A DNA stretch of 64,000 bases, taken from assembly GCA_963785425.1 (NCBI GenBank), contig CAWAVG010000001.1:434001-498000 (forward strand), read 5' to 3'. The notes under the pieces are model-generated. The model saw only the letters and a list, made by a program, of their open reading frames with translations. It made no database searches and was not told where the DNA came from. The DNA is from RYN-133 sp963785425 (GTDB lineage: Bacteria; Actinomycetota; Actinomycetes; Mycobacteriales; Jatrophihabitantaceae). Below, piece by piece: positions 44,209 through 53,364 of this stretch (position 1 is the stretch's first letter; every line of letters starts with the position of its first letter). Made by a program: the position numbers and the translations under genes.

Positions 44209-46633
44209 CACCTGCGGCTGGGACTCGCGCGCAGCCCTGCGATCTGGCTGCGACGCCTGACGGTGGCGCCCGCGCCGCTGCCGGCACCTCGACCGCATGC
44301 ACGACAGTGGTGAGCCGATCAGGCGGTCCGACGACGGCGACGTCGCCGTCGAGGTCTGTGCGCCGCACCGGCACGCCGATCCGGGCGAGGTCGGCGAGCA
44401 ACAGCGGGCTGGGATGGCCGTAGTCGTTGTGCAGGCCGACCGAGATCACGGCCACCCGCGCGTGCACCGCGGCGAGGAACGCGGGATCGGAGTACGCGGA
44501 GCCGTGGTGCGGCACCTTGAGCACGTCGGCGTGCACGTCCATGCCTTCGGCGAGCATCGCCTGCTGCGCTTCGATTTCTGCGTCGCCGGTGAGCAGGATC
44601 GACACGCCCCCGACGATTGCCCGCATGACCAGCGAGGAGTTGTTCGGGTCGGAGCGGGTGTCATGGAAGGCGGCGGCCGGCCCTAACACTTGCAGCTGCA
44701 CCCGGCCGACGACGTACCGCGTCCCCACGGCCGGCGTCGACACCGCGAGGTGGTGCGGCGCCAGCAGCGCGGCGACCTGTTGCACACCGCTCGCCGGTTC
44801 GGCAAGCGGACCGGTGATGACCCGGTCGACCCGCCGGTCGTGCAGCACGCCGGCGAGGCCGCCGACATGGTCGAGGTGGTAGTGCGTGAACGCGAGCAAC
44901 GCGACCTCGGTGATGTCGAGGTCGCGCAGGCACCGGTCGACCAGCACCGGATCGGGTCCGGCGTCGATCTCGACGCCGACGTGCGGAGCGGCCGGCAGCA
45001 CCAGCGCGTCGCCCTGGCCGACGTCGCACGCGACCATGTCCCAGCCCGGCGGCGGCCAGCCCGACACCGCTGACCGCACGGGGATCTGCACCAGCACCGC
45101 CACCAGCAGCGCGACCGCGATCATCCGTCCGACGCCGCCGCGTGTCACCAGTGCGACGAGCACCAGCGTGGCGACCAACAGGGTGACTGCCCCGAGCAGC
45201 CCGCCGAACCATGGCACGCGCGCACCCGGAACGCTGCCCAGCCGGTCGGCGACCCCGACCAGCCACCGGCACGGCCACCCGGCGACCCAGGCGAGCCCGC
45301 GCGCGCCGCCCGACCACGCCGGCGCGATGACCGCCGCACCGAAGCCGAACACGGTCGCGATCGGCACGGCCGGTTCGGCCAGCACGTTCGCGGGGATCGC
45401 CACCAGGCTGATCCGTCCCGACAGCGCGGCGATGACCGGCGCGGTGACGAGGTGCGCGGCTGTGGCGACAGCGAGTGCTTCGGCCAGCCCGGGCGGCACC
45501 CGCCGCCGGCGCAGTGCGGCGGCCCAGCCGGGCGCGAGCAGCAACAGCGCGGCGGACGCGAGCACCGACATCGTGAAGCCGGCGTCGCCGCCGAGCGCGG
45601 GATTCCAGATCAGCAGCCCGAGCACCGTCGCCGCCAGCATCGGCACGCCGGCGCGCGGCCGGCCGGTGGCCAGGCACACCAGCGCGATGGAGGCCATCAC
45701 CGCCGCGCGGAGCACGCTGGGTGACGGGCGCGCCACGACGACGAACGCCACCAGCACCAGGGCACCGACGCCCGCACACAGCCACGGCCGCACCCTCGCC
45801 CGCTGCAGCACCAGCAACACCGCGCCGATCACTATCGAGCAGTTGGTACCGCTGACGGCCACCAGGTGCGTCAGGCCGGCCACCCGGAACCGATCCAGCA
45901 GCACCGGGTCGAGCCCGCTCGTGTCGCCGTCGACAAGACCTGGCAACAGCCCGCGCTCGGACACGGGCAGCACCGCGGCGGCGTCACGCAGCCCCGCCCG
46001 CACCGCGCCGGCCGCGCGCTGCCACCACGGAGGCGTCCCGAGCATGGTCGGCGGCTTGTCGGCGAACAGCGTGACGCCCTGCCACACACCGTCGAGCGAG
46101 GGCAGCAGCGTGCCGGAGACCCGAACCGGCTGGCCCGGCAGCACGTCGCGCCACCCGTACGCCGGCGCGAGCACCACCACCTGCCCGGACACTGCGGCGC
46201 CGGTAGCAGCTCCCTGCAACCGCCGGGCGTCGGTGGGCACGGCGACCCGTGGCGCGCCGGCGACACCGCGGGCGGCGAGCGCACGCGGATCGCCCGTGGT
46301 CACCAGATCGAGCGTGACCGCGGCGTGGTCGTCGGCGAGGCGGGTCAACGGCGATGCGCGAGCTGCCCAGACCCGTCCGGCGAACGGGATCAGCACGAGC
46401 GCCACGCAGAAACCGGCCGCTGCGACCGGCCGCAGCCACCCGGCGCGAACCGTCAGCCCGGCGCAGCCGACGAGCACCCCACCGCTCGCCGCGACGAGGA
46501 TCGCCGCCGGGCTCCACGTGGCACATATCGCCAGGCTCAACCACGCGAGCGCTGCGCCGAGCGCAAGGCGCAGGTCGGTGCGCGCCACCCGATCGCGCGT
46601 TGCCAGGCCGAGCGACGCCGGCGGCCCGCTCAT
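44090..46633 (-). CDS. comEC: ComEC/Rec2 family DNA-uptake channel protein
   Basis: An 847-residue membrane protein that forms the channel for single-stranded DNA during transformation. The N-terminal part holds several membrane helices, the competence core reads HLVAVSGTNCSIVIGAVLL and ATVLGLLIWNPALGGDAGFT, and the C-terminal MBL domain has FTHYHLDHVGG, LTGDAEIEAQQ and KVPHHGSAYSDP. It starts at ATG 46633, overlapping the comEA stop by four bases. The last ~60 residues are Arg/Ala-rich and overlap the convergent sulfotransferase by 119 bp. In the next frame a stop at 44205 lies exactly at the sulfotransferase end, so a frameshift near 44270 is suspected. Confidence 0.88.
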   Translation of the reverse strand: MSGPPASLGLATRDRVARTDLRLALGAALAWLSLAICATWSPAAILVAASGGVLVGCAGLTVRAGWLRPVAAAGFCVALVLIPFAGRVWAARASPLTRLADDHAAVTLDLVTTGDPRALAARGVAGAPRVAVPTDARRLQGAATGAAVSGQVVVLAPAYGWRDVLPGQPVRVSGTLLPSLDGVWQGVTLFADKPPTMLGTPPWWQRAAGAVRAGLRDAAAVLPVSERGLLPGLVDGDTSGLDPVLLDRFRVAGLTHLVAVSGTNCSIVIGAVLLVLQRARVRPWLCAGVGALVLVAFVVVARPSPSVLRAAVMASIALVCLATGRPRAGVPMLAATVLGLLIWNPALGGDAGFTMSVLASAALLLLAPGWAAALRRRRVPPGLAEALAVATAAHLVTAPVIAALSGRISLVAIPANVLAEPAVPIATVFGFGAAVIAPAWSGGARGLAWVAGWPCRWLVGVADRLGSVPGARVPWFGGLLGAVTLLVATLVLVALVTRGGVGRMIAVALLVAVLVQIPVRSAVSGWPPPGWDMVACDVGQGDALVLPAAPHVGVEIDAGPDPVLVDRCLRDLDITEVALLAFTHYHLDHVGGLAGVLHDRRVDRVITGPLAEPASGVQQVAALLAPHHLAVSTPAVGTRYVVGRVQLQVLGPAAAFHDTRSDPNNSSLVMRAIVGGVSILLTGDAEIEAQQAMLAEGMDVHADVLKVPHHGSAYSDPAFLAAVHARVAVISVGLHNDYGHPSPLLLADLARIGVPVRRTDLDGDVAVVGPPDRLTTVVHAVEVPAAARAPPSGVAARSQGCARVPAAGARRSPCVAAGRAPCRTGTGRARRSARRAGRRGSSRRRGR

Positions 46634-47649
46634 ACCGACACCAGCGGGCGCAGCTGCGCGAGACGCACATCGCCGATTCCGGTCACGTCGCTCAGCTGGT
46701 CGACGCTGGTGAATCGCTGATGCGCTGCGCGCCAGTCGAGGATGTTCTGGCCCAGTACCGGCCCGACGCCCGGCAACGACTCGAGTTGCTCCAGCGTTGC
46801 GGTGTTGAGATCGATCAACGCCGCCGGTCCGGCGCTTTCCGACCCGCCGGCCACGGGGCTGATACCCGGCACCGGTGCCACCACCGCGGCCGCAGGCGCC
46901 CCGACGACGATCTGCTGGCCGTCCTGCACCACCGCGGCGAGATTGAGCGACAGGGTGTTCGCACCACGCCGCGCTCCCCCGGCGGCGCGCAGCGCCTCAT
47001 ACACCCGCGCGCCCTGTGGCAGCGAGTAGACGCCGGGCCGGCGCACCTTTCCGGCAACGTCGACCACCACGGTCGCCGCGGAACCCGACGACGACGCTGC
47101 GGAGGGAGGTGCCACCGGTGACGCCGACACTGCCGGCGCCGAGACGCTCGGCGACGCGTTCGATGAGGCCGCCCCACTCGACCCGTCGGTCCCGCTCGCG
47201 CCCGCCGGTTCGGCCGACCCGGTTTGCGCGCCGGTCGCCTCGATCGGCATCGCCTTGGGACGTCCGGCCGCCAGCCACCAACCGGTGGCGGCGACCACGA
47301 CCACCACCGCAAGTGCGAGGGCCACCATGCCGCGCCGTCCCGGATCCCAGCGCAACCGATCACGCCACCGACGCCCGTCCGCGCCGCCGTGCCGTGGTGG
47401 CGGACGCATGCCCGGCACCCAGGCCGGCGCGTCGCCGGCAGGCGTGCGTACGGCGGGATCGTCGTGCGGTGGCGCACCGACCAGGTCACGCACCCGCGCC
47501 GCGACTCTTGCCCGCTCACCCCGCCCCGGGCGCCCCGCCGTACGCACCGCACAGACGCTACGAACCGACCCGCCCCCCGACGGGTCGGCCGGACAGCGAT
47601 TGTGGACAGCGACCGGCGCTGTGGACGCAGCCGGCGCAATCGTCGGCAC
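46630..47649 (-). CDS. comEA: ComEA-like DNA-binding competence protein
   Basis: A membrane-anchored DNA receptor for ComEC of up to 339 residues. A single membrane helix (MVALALAVVVVVAATGWWLA) is followed by a Ser/Ala/Pro-rich linker, an SLBB-type domain (VVVDVAGKVRRPGVYSLPQG) and a C-terminal helix-hairpin-helix domain (LIDLNTATLEQLESLPGVGP, VTGIGDVRLAQL). The cytoplasmic N-terminus is Arg-rich and its start is unclear: 47649 is the longest frame, and GTG codons near 47547 and 47490 are alternatives. It is coupled to comEC. Confidence 0.88.
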   Translation of the reverse strand: MPTIAPAASTAPVAVHNRCPADPSGGGSVRSVCAVRTAGRPGRGERARVAARVRDLVGAPPHDDPAVRTPAGDAPAWVPGMRPPPRHGGADGRRWRDRLRWDPGRRGMVALALAVVVVVAATGWWLAAGRPKAMPIEATGAQTGSAEPAGASGTDGSSGAASSNASPSVSAPAVSASPVAPPSAASSSGSAATVVVDVAGKVRRPGVYSLPQGARVYEALRAAGGARRGANTLSLNLAAVVQDGQQIVVGAPAAAVVAPVPGISPVAGGSESAGPAALIDLNTATLEQLESLPGVGPVLGQNILDWRAAHQRFTSVDQLSDVTGIGDVRLAQLRPLVSV

Positions 47650-47655
47650 CGCGTG

Positions 47656-48513
47656 TTAGCGCGAGCCGCCTTCGTCGCGCCTGACCACGACCGCGCCGAT
47701 CACTCCGGGCCCGAGGTGGGCACCGAGTACCGGCCCGAGCTCGGCCACGTGCAGCTCGTGGATCGTCGGAAGTGCGATGCGCAGCTGCGCGGCCACCGAC
47801 TCGGCGCGTGAGGCGGCCGCGAGATGGTGCACGGCCACGTCGACCGGCCCGGACCCGGCCGCGTCGGCGACCAGCGACACCAGCCGGGCGAGTGCGCGCG
47901 TCGGCGTGCGGACCTTCTCCAACGCCACGATATGGCCTTCGACCATGTGCAACAGCGGCTTGACCGACAGCGAGGTGGCCAGCAACGCGGTGGCGGCACC
48001 GATGCGCCCGCCCCTGCGCAGGTACTCCAGCGAGTCGACGTAGAACAGCGTGCGTGTGCGGTCGATGACCTCCGTCGCGGCCTGCTGCACGTCGGCGGCC
48101 GGGGCGCCACCGGCAGCCGCCGCAGCGGCGGCGGCGACCGCGAACCCCAACCCGCCCGCTGTGCCCCGCGAATCGACCACGCGCACCACGCCGTACCCGA
48201 AGTCCTGCGACGCGAGCACGGCTGATTCCCACGTGCCCGACAACGCGGCAGCCAGGTGCACCGAGATGACGTTGTCAGCACCCGCCTCGAGGCACGAGCG
48301 ATAGACCGCGGCGAACTCGGCGGGCGACGGCCGCGACGTCGACACCGACTGCTTCGCCTTCAACGTGCGCACGACGTCGGACGGGGTGACGTCGACCCCG
48401 TCGACGAAGGTGCGCGCGCCGAGATGGACGCGCAGCGGCACGACCCGGACGCCGTCGCTCACCGACGCGGGCAGGTACGCCGTCGAGTCGGTGACGATCG
48501 CGACGTCGCCCAC
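47656..48513 (-). CDS. DegV family fatty-acid-binding protein
   Basis: A 285-residue soluble protein of the DegV/FakB fold, which binds one fatty acid for phosphorylation by a FakA-type kinase in Firmicutes; the actinobacterial partner is less clear. DVAIVTDSTAYLP opens the fold, and ISVHLAAALSGTWESAV and FYVDSLEYLRRGGRIGAA are the lipid-site motifs. The GTG at 48513 lies eight bases after the leuS stop. The longer frame overlapping leuS is rejected. The gene order leuS-degV-comEA is standard in actinobacteria. Confidence 0.9.
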   Translation of the reverse strand: MGDVAIVTDSTAYLPASVSDGVRVVPLRVHLGARTFVDGVDVTPSDVVRTLKAKQSVSTSRPSPAEFAAVYRSCLEAGADNVISVHLAAALSGTWESAVLASQDFGYGVVRVVDSRGTAGGLGFAVAAAAAAAAGGAPAADVQQAATEVIDRTRTLFYVDSLEYLRRGGRIGAATALLATSLSVKPLLHMVEGHIVALEKVRTPTRALARLVSLVADAAGSGPVDVAVHHLAAASRAESVAAQLRIALPTIHELHVAELGPVLGAHLGPGVIGAVVVRRDEGGSR

Positions 48514-48520
48514 GGGCAGA

Positions 48521-51397
48521 TCAGACCACGAAGTTGACCAGGCGGCCGGGAACCGCGACGACGCGACGCGTCTCGCGCCCGTCGAGCACCGCGACGATCC
48601 GGGCATCGGCACGCGCCGCGGCTTCCAACGCCTCGGCGTCCGAGTCGGCAGGAACGACGATCTTCGAACGCAGCTTCCCGTTCACCTGCACAGGAACCTC
48701 GATGGTCTCGTCGACCAGCAACGCCTCGTCGGCGACGGGAAAATCGACCCATGCCAAAGACTCGTCGTGCCCCAGCCGCGACCACAGTTCCTCGCCGATG
48801 TGCGGCGCCAGCGGAGCCAACATCAACACCAGCGCCTCGGCCACCGCCCGGGGCGTGCCGCCCTGCGGGTACGCCTGGGTGACCGCGTTGTTCAGCTCGG
48901 TGATGCGCGCGATCGACGTGTTGAACCGCAGCGTCTCATACCCCTCACGCACAGCATGAATCGTCTTGTGCAGCAGCCGATTCAGCTCGTCCGGCACTTC
49001 GTCGTCGGATACATGGACGTCGCCGGTGTTCTCGTCGACCACCACGCGCCACACGCGCTGCAGCAGCCGGTACGGCCCGACGATCGCCTTCACGTCCCAG
49101 GGACGCGACTGCTCCAACGGGCCGCTGAACATCTCGAACATCCGGAACGTGTCCGCGCCGTAGTTCTCGATGAACCCGTCGGGGTTGACGACGTTCTTCA
49201 GGCTCTTGCCGATCTTGCCGAACTCCACGTTGACCTCTTCGTCGCCGAAGAAGTAGTGCCCGTCGTGCTCCTCGACCTCCGCGGCGTCGACGTAGAAGCC
49301 GTCCTTGTTGGTGTAGGCCGGAAGCTGCAGCATGCCCTGGTTGACCAACCGGTGGAACGGCTCGGACGAGCTGACGTAGCCCAGGTCGTACAGCACCTTG
49401 TGCCAGAAGCGCGCGTACAGCAGGTGCAGCACGGCGTGCTCGACACCGCCGACGTACAGCTCGACTCCGCCCAGCGGACGGTCGGCGGACGGGCCCATCC
49501 AGTAGTGCTCGACCTCGGGATCGACCAGCCGTTCGCTGTTGGTCGGATCCAGGTAGCGCAGCTCGTACCAGCACGAGCCGGCCCAGTTCGGCATCGTGTT
49601 CGTCTCGCGCCGGTAGCGCTTGGGTCCGTCACCCAGATCCAGTTCGACGTCGACCCAGTCGGTCAGGCGGCCCAGCGGCGGCTCCGGGGTCGAGTCGGCG
49701 TCCTCGGGCGGGAACGACTTCGGCGAGAAGTCGTCGGTCTCGGGCAGTTCGACCGGCAACATCGAATCGGGGACCGCTATCGGCAAGCCTGTCTCGTCGT
49801 ACACGATCGGGAACGGCTCGCCCCAGTACCGCTGTCGCGAGAACAGCCAGTCGCGCAGGCGGTAGGTGACCGCGCCGCGGCCGGAGCCGTTCTCCTCCAG
49901 CCAGGCGATCATCGCCTCTTTCGCGTCGGCGATGTTCTTGCCGTCCAGGAACCCGGAATTGATCGCCGGTCCGTCCCCGACGTACGCCTTGCCGTCGGCG
50001 ACGTCGAAGTCGTCGGACGGCTGCACCGTGCGCACGATCGGCAGGTCGAAGACCTCGGCGAACTCCCAGTCCCGCTCGTCCTGTCCGGGGACGGCCATGA
50101 TCGCGCCGGTGCCGTAGCCCATCAACACGTAGTCGGCGACGAACACCGGGACCTGCTGGTCGTTGACAGGATTGGTCGCGAACGCACCGACGAAGACGCC
50201 GGTCTTCTGGCGGCCCTCGGCCTGGCGGTCCAGTTCGGACTTCGTCGCCGCCGTCGTTCGGTATGCCTCGATCGCCTCGCGGGGTGTCGCGTATCCCCCC
50301 GTCCACGCGTCCTTCGTGCCCTCGGGCCACGACTCGGGCAGCAGCGACTCGACCAGCGGGTGTTCCGGTGCCAGCACCATGTAGGTCGCGCCGAACAGCG
50401 TGTCGGGTCGGGTGGTGAACACCTCGATGTCGTGAGCACCGGCCGGGAACCGGACGTGCGCGCCGATCGAGCGACCGATCCAGTTGCGCTGCATCGTGCG
50501 CACCTTGTCCGGCCAGTCGATCTTGTCCAGGTCGTCGATCAGCCGATCGGCGTAAGCGGTGATGCGCATCATCCACTGCGGCAACGGCTTCTTGAACACC
50601 GGGAAGTTCCCGCGCTCGCTGCGTCCGTCGGCGGTGACCTCTTCGTTGGCCAGCACCGTGCCGAGACCGGGCGCCCAGTTGACCGTCGACTCGCTGCGGT
50701 AGGCCAACCGGTGGTTGTCGACAACCTGGCGGCGTTCGACGGCGTCCAGTTCCGACCACGGCTTGCCGAACGGGTTCGTGCCGTCGCCCGGTTCACGTCC
50801 GGCGTCCAATTCGTCGATCAGCTCGGCGATCGGACGAGCCTTGCCGACCATCGGATCGAACCACGAGTTGAAGATCTGCAGGAAGATCCACTGCGTCCAT
50901 CGGTAGTAGGACGGGTCGGTGGTCGCCAGCCGGCGACGCTCGTCGTGACCCAGCCCCAGGCGACGCAACTGCGACAGGAAGATCTCGATGTTGCCGTAGG
51001 TGGTGGTGCGCGGGTGCTGACCGGTCTGCACCGCGTACTGCTCGGCCGGCAACCCGAACGCGTCGAAGCCCATCGTGTGCAGCACGTTCGAGCCGCGCAT
51101 GCGCAGGTAGCGCGCGTAGACGTCGGTGCCGATGTAGCCCAGCGGGTGCCCGACGTGCAGGCCGGCTCCGGACGGGTAGGGGAACATGTCCATCACGTAG
51201 GCATGCGGACGGATGGCGACGCGGTCGAAGCCATCGGCCAGCGGGCCGGACGGGTTGGGCGCGTCGAAGGTTCCGCGCTCGGCCCAGCGGGCCTGCCATG
51301 TGGTTTCGATCCGGTCCGCCAGCGCGCCGGTGTAGCGGTGCGCGGGAACGTCGGCGACCGGGCTCGCTCCGTTGTCGACGGCTTCGGTGCTGCTCAT
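48521..51397 (-). CDS. leuS: Leucine--tRNA ligase
   Basis: A 958-residue class Ia synthetase. It has HVGHPLGYIGTD (HIGH-like), an editing domain with TTRPDTLFGATYMVLAPEHP, and the KMSKS-like KIGKSLKNVVNPD near residue 730. ATG 51397 follows AGGAG by nine bases; a TTG seven codons upstream is less likely. Actinobacterial LeuRS of this length is normal. A leader peptide with three Leu codons and two hairpins precedes it, suggesting control by charged tRNA-Leu. Confidence 0.96.
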   Translation of the reverse strand: MSSTEAVDNGASPVADVPAHRYTGALADRIETTWQARWAERGTFDAPNPSGPLADGFDRVAIRPHAYVMDMFPYPSGAGLHVGHPLGYIGTDVYARYLRMRGSNVLHTMGFDAFGLPAEQYAVQTGQHPRTTTYGNIEIFLSQLRRLGLGHDERRRLATTDPSYYRWTQWIFLQIFNSWFDPMVGKARPIAELIDELDAGREPGDGTNPFGKPWSELDAVERRQVVDNHRLAYRSESTVNWAPGLGTVLANEEVTADGRSERGNFPVFKKPLPQWMMRITAYADRLIDDLDKIDWPDKVRTMQRNWIGRSIGAHVRFPAGAHDIEVFTTRPDTLFGATYMVLAPEHPLVESLLPESWPEGTKDAWTGGYATPREAIEAYRTTAATKSELDRQAEGRQKTGVFVGAFATNPVNDQQVPVFVADYVLMGYGTGAIMAVPGQDERDWEFAEVFDLPIVRTVQPSDDFDVADGKAYVGDGPAINSGFLDGKNIADAKEAMIAWLEENGSGRGAVTYRLRDWLFSRQRYWGEPFPIVYDETGLPIAVPDSMLPVELPETDDFSPKSFPPEDADSTPEPPLGRLTDWVDVELDLGDGPKRYRRETNTMPNWAGSCWYELRYLDPTNSERLVDPEVEHYWMGPSADRPLGGVELYVGGVEHAVLHLLYARFWHKVLYDLGYVSSSEPFHRLVNQGMLQLPAYTNKDGFYVDAAEVEEHDGHYFFGDEEVNVEFGKIGKSLKNVVNPDGFIENYGADTFRMFEMFSGPLEQSRPWDVKAIVGPYRLLQRVWRVVVDENTGDVHVSDDEVPDELNRLLHKTIHAVREGYETLRFNTSIARITELNNAVTQAYPQGGTPRAVAEALVLMLAPLAPHIGEELWSRLGHDESLAWVDFPVADEALLVDETIEVPVQVNGKLRSKIVVPADSDAEALEAAARADARIVAVLDGRETRRVVAVPGRLVNFVV

Positions 51398-51442
51398 CGG
51401 TGCGTACTCCTGAGTCAATGGGGGTTTGCTCGGACAGACGAA

Positions 51443-51469
51443 GAGCCCCTGCTCAAGGCGCAGAGGCTC
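51443..51469 (-). terminator. Attenuator terminator hairpin upstream of leuS
   Basis: On the minus strand GAGCCTCTGC pairs with GCAGGGGCTC (ten pairs including one G-U) around a seven-base loop, followed by a T-rich stretch (TTCGTCTGT). It lies between the leader peptide and leuS. Confidence 0.6.
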
Positions 51470-51471
51470 AG

Positions 51472-51502
51472 CCGCGATGATTCGGAGACTGAATCAGCGC
51501 GG
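51472..51502 (-). promoter_or_regulatory. Pause/1:2-type hairpin overlapping the leuS leader stop codon
   Basis: CCGCGCTGATTC and GAATCATCGCGG on the minus strand pair with a single mismatch around a seven-base loop. The 5' arm contains the leader peptide's last codons and TGA, so a ribosome stalled on the Leu codons would leave it free and one that finished would melt it. Confidence 0.55.
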
Positions 51503-51541
51503 CGGTCCAAGAAGGAGTCGGCCCCGGAAGTAGCTGTCCAT
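51494..51541 (-). CDS. leuS leader peptide (15 aa, three consecutive Leu codons)
   Basis: The 15-codon frame reads MDSYFRGRLLLGPPR and stop. The three Leu codons are CTC CTT CTT; CTT is a rare codon in such GC-rich DNA, which would sharpen sensitivity to Leu-tRNA charging. It is followed by two hairpins and then leuS. This is the classic form of ribosome-mediated attenuation. Leader peptides with Leu runs are known before leucine genes in actinobacteria; this exact one is inferred from sequence only. The ribosome site is weak. Confidence 0.65.
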   Translation of the reverse strand: MDSYFRGRLLLGPPR

Positions 51542-51739
51542 ACCGCTGATGCTACTCGCCGGAGCGGTGCACGCCCCACGCCCGCCGCGCGTCGCCGCCG
51601 AGCGTGGGGGCACCACCAGTGACTCTAGAGGCAGCACGCAGCGCTCGCTCGGCCCCGGTTTATGGCGTCGATCACCGGCCTTTGCGCCCGAGAGATGATC
51701 ATTCGGACATTCCGCCCGCCGCAACGGCGATCTGAGCCG

Positions 51740-52393
51740 TCAGGCGTCGGCGTCGGATGCGTCGTCGTCCGACTCTGCGTACACAGGCACCGGAACCACC
51801 ACACCGGGAGCACCGAGGTTGTGCCCGCGCAGCCGCCACGGAGTCGACGTGTCGGTGACGAGTTCGGTCCAGTGGCAGTTCGCCAACGGCCCCAGGACGT
51901 GACGTTGCTGGTCGAGCCCCAGCAGCGCCGTGCACAGCGCCATCGCAGTCGCGCTGTGCGTGACGAGCACGATCGTCTCGACGGCGGGCAACGCGTGGAA
52001 TGCGGCCAGTGCACGTTCGGCGACCTGTTCCCGCGTCTCCCCGCCGCGCCGGCTCACGTCGCGACCGGCAACCCAGTCCGCGTACTCGTCGGGGTACGTG
52101 ATCGCCACCTCGTCGCGCGTGAGGCCTTCCCAGTGGCCGAGACCGCGTTCGCGCAGGCGCGGCTCGGCGTGCAGCTCGAGGCCGGTTGCCGTGGCGACGC
52201 GGACCGCGGTCTGCATCGCCCGAGCCGCATCGGAACTGACCAGCAGATCCGGGGCCACGGCGGCGATGAGCCCCGCGACCTCGTAGGCCTGCACCCGTCC
52301 GACATCGTCGAGCGGCGGATCCGACTGTCCTTGGAAGCGTCGTTCGGCGTTCCAGGCGGTACGGCCGTGCCGGAGCAGCAGCAGCCTGGTCAT
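51740..52393 (-). CDS. Histidine phosphatase family protein (phosphoglycerate-mutase-like)
   Basis: A 217-residue cytoplasmic phosphatase. LLLLRHGRTAWNAERRFQGQ carries the catalytic His in RHG, with SSDAARAMQTA, the acid Glu in GHWEGLT and the second His in LVTHSATAMAL. The same position in mycobacteria holds gpm2 (Rv2419c), a glucosyl-3-phosphoglycerate phosphatase, so that substrate is possible. ATG 52393 overlaps the rsfS stop by four bases; longer frames are out of context. It is the last gene of the nadD-rsfS-phosphatase operon. Confidence 0.87.
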   Translation of the reverse strand: MTRLLLLRHGRTAWNAERRFQGQSDPPLDDVGRVQAYEVAGLIAAVAPDLLVSSDAARAMQTAVRVATATGLELHAEPRLRERGLGHWEGLTRDEVAITYPDEYADWVAGRDVSRRGGETREQVAERALAAFHALPAVETIVLVTHSATAMALCTALLGLDQQRHVLGPLANCHWTELVTDTSTPWRLRGHNLGAPGVVVPVPVYAESDDDASDADA

Positions 52394-52761
52394 CCGCCGG
52401 CCGTGGCGTCGACGAACGGGATCGCTGGGCAGTCCTTCCAAAGCCGTTCGAGTGCGTAGAACACCCGCTCCTCGGCGTGCTGGACGTGGACGACGACATC
52501 GCCGAAGTCGAGCAGTACCCACCGTCCGTCACGCCGTCCCTCGCGACGGATCGGTTTGACGCCGCGCAGACGCAGCTTCTCCTCGACCTCGTCGACGATC
52601 GCTTCGACCTGGCGCTCGTTGTTGCCCGTGACCACGACGAAGACGTCGGTGATCGCGAGCCGTTCGCTGACGTCGATGAGCACGATGTCGGTGGCGAGCT
52701 TGTCCGCAGCCGCTTGTGCGGCGACCAATGCGGTCTCGCGGGCCTCGTCCGTTGCAGTCAC
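52390..52761 (-). CDS. rsfS: Ribosomal silencing factor RsfS
   Basis: A 123-residue protein that binds uL14 and blocks subunit joining when nutrients fall. DIVLIDVSERLAITDVFVVV, NERQVEAIVDEVEEKLR and LDFGDVVVHVQHAEERVFYA are diagnostic. The start is GTG 52761. It lies between nadD and the histidine phosphatase, as expected, and overlaps the latter by four bases. Confidence 0.95.
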   Translation of the reverse strand: MTATDEARETALVAAQAAADKLATDIVLIDVSERLAITDVFVVVTGNNERQVEAIVDEVEEKLRLRGVKPIRREGRRDGRWVLLDFGDVVVHVQHAEERVFYALERLWKDCPAIPFVDATAGG

Positions 52762-52779
52762 AACGCGCCAGTCTACGGA

Positions 52780-53364
52780 TCAGGTGCGATAGAGCCGGTG
52801 CTTGCTTATGTATTGGACGACTCCGTCGGGCACGAGGTACCAGACGGGACGCTCGGCGGCGACCCTCGCGCGGCAGTCGCTGGACGAGATCGCCATGGCC
52901 GGAACGTCGAGCAGGGTGACCGAATCGCGGGGCAGGTGCTCGTCGGTCAGGTCGTATCCCGGACGGGTGACGCCGACGAACTTCGCCAGCTTCAGCGCGT
53001 CAGACGCGTCCTTCCACGACAGGATCTGCGCAAGCGCGTCAGCGCCGGTGATGAAGTACAGCTCGGCGTCCGGGCGTTGCAGCGCGATGTCGCGAATGGT
53101 GTCGATGGTGTAGGTCGGACCGGCGCGGTCGATGTCGACGCGGCTCACCCAGAACCGTGGATTCGACGCGGTGGCGATGACCGACATCAGGTAACGGTGC
53201 TCGGCCGTGCTCACCTGCCGGTCGGACTTCTGCCACGGTTCGCCAGTCGGGACGAAGATGACCTCGTCGAGGCCGTACAGGTTCGACACCTCGCTGGCAG
53301 CGACGAGGTGGCCGTGGTGGATCGGGTCGAAGGTGCCGCCCATGATGCCGACCCGTCGCGTCAT
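52780..53364 (-). CDS. nadD: Nicotinate-nucleotide adenylyltransferase
   Basis: A 194-residue enzyme of NAD synthesis that adenylates nicotinate mononucleotide. GIMGGTFDPIHHGHLVAASE carries the nucleotidyltransferase GxFxPxHxGH motif, FVPTGEPWQKSDRQVS binds substrate, and the C-terminal ISSSDCRAR motif is complete. ATG 53364 overlaps the GNAT stop by four bases, so the GNAT is the first gene of this operon. Confidence 0.95.
   Translation of the reverse strand: MTRRVGIMGGTFDPIHHGHLVAASEVSNLYGLDEVIFVPTGEPWQKSDRQVSTAEHRYLMSVIATASNPRFWVSRVDIDRAGPTYTIDTIRDIALQRPDAELYFITGADALAQILSWKDASDALKLAKFVGVTRPGYDLTDEHLPRDSVTLLDVPAMAISSSDCRARVAAERPVWYLVPDGVVQYISKHRLYRT

Noticed and set aside
48365..51622. 1085-codon open frame on the plus strand
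   Set aside because: It lies antisense to leuS and degV, whose motifs are complete; high GC content creates such shadows.
51398..51739. T-box riboswitch or tRNA gene upstream of leuS
   Set aside because: No T-box sequence (TGGNACC-like bulge) and no cloverleaf could be found; the leader peptide and hairpins explain the region better. The remainder (51542-51739) shows only a weak possible -10 (TAGAGT, minus strand, 51622-51627).
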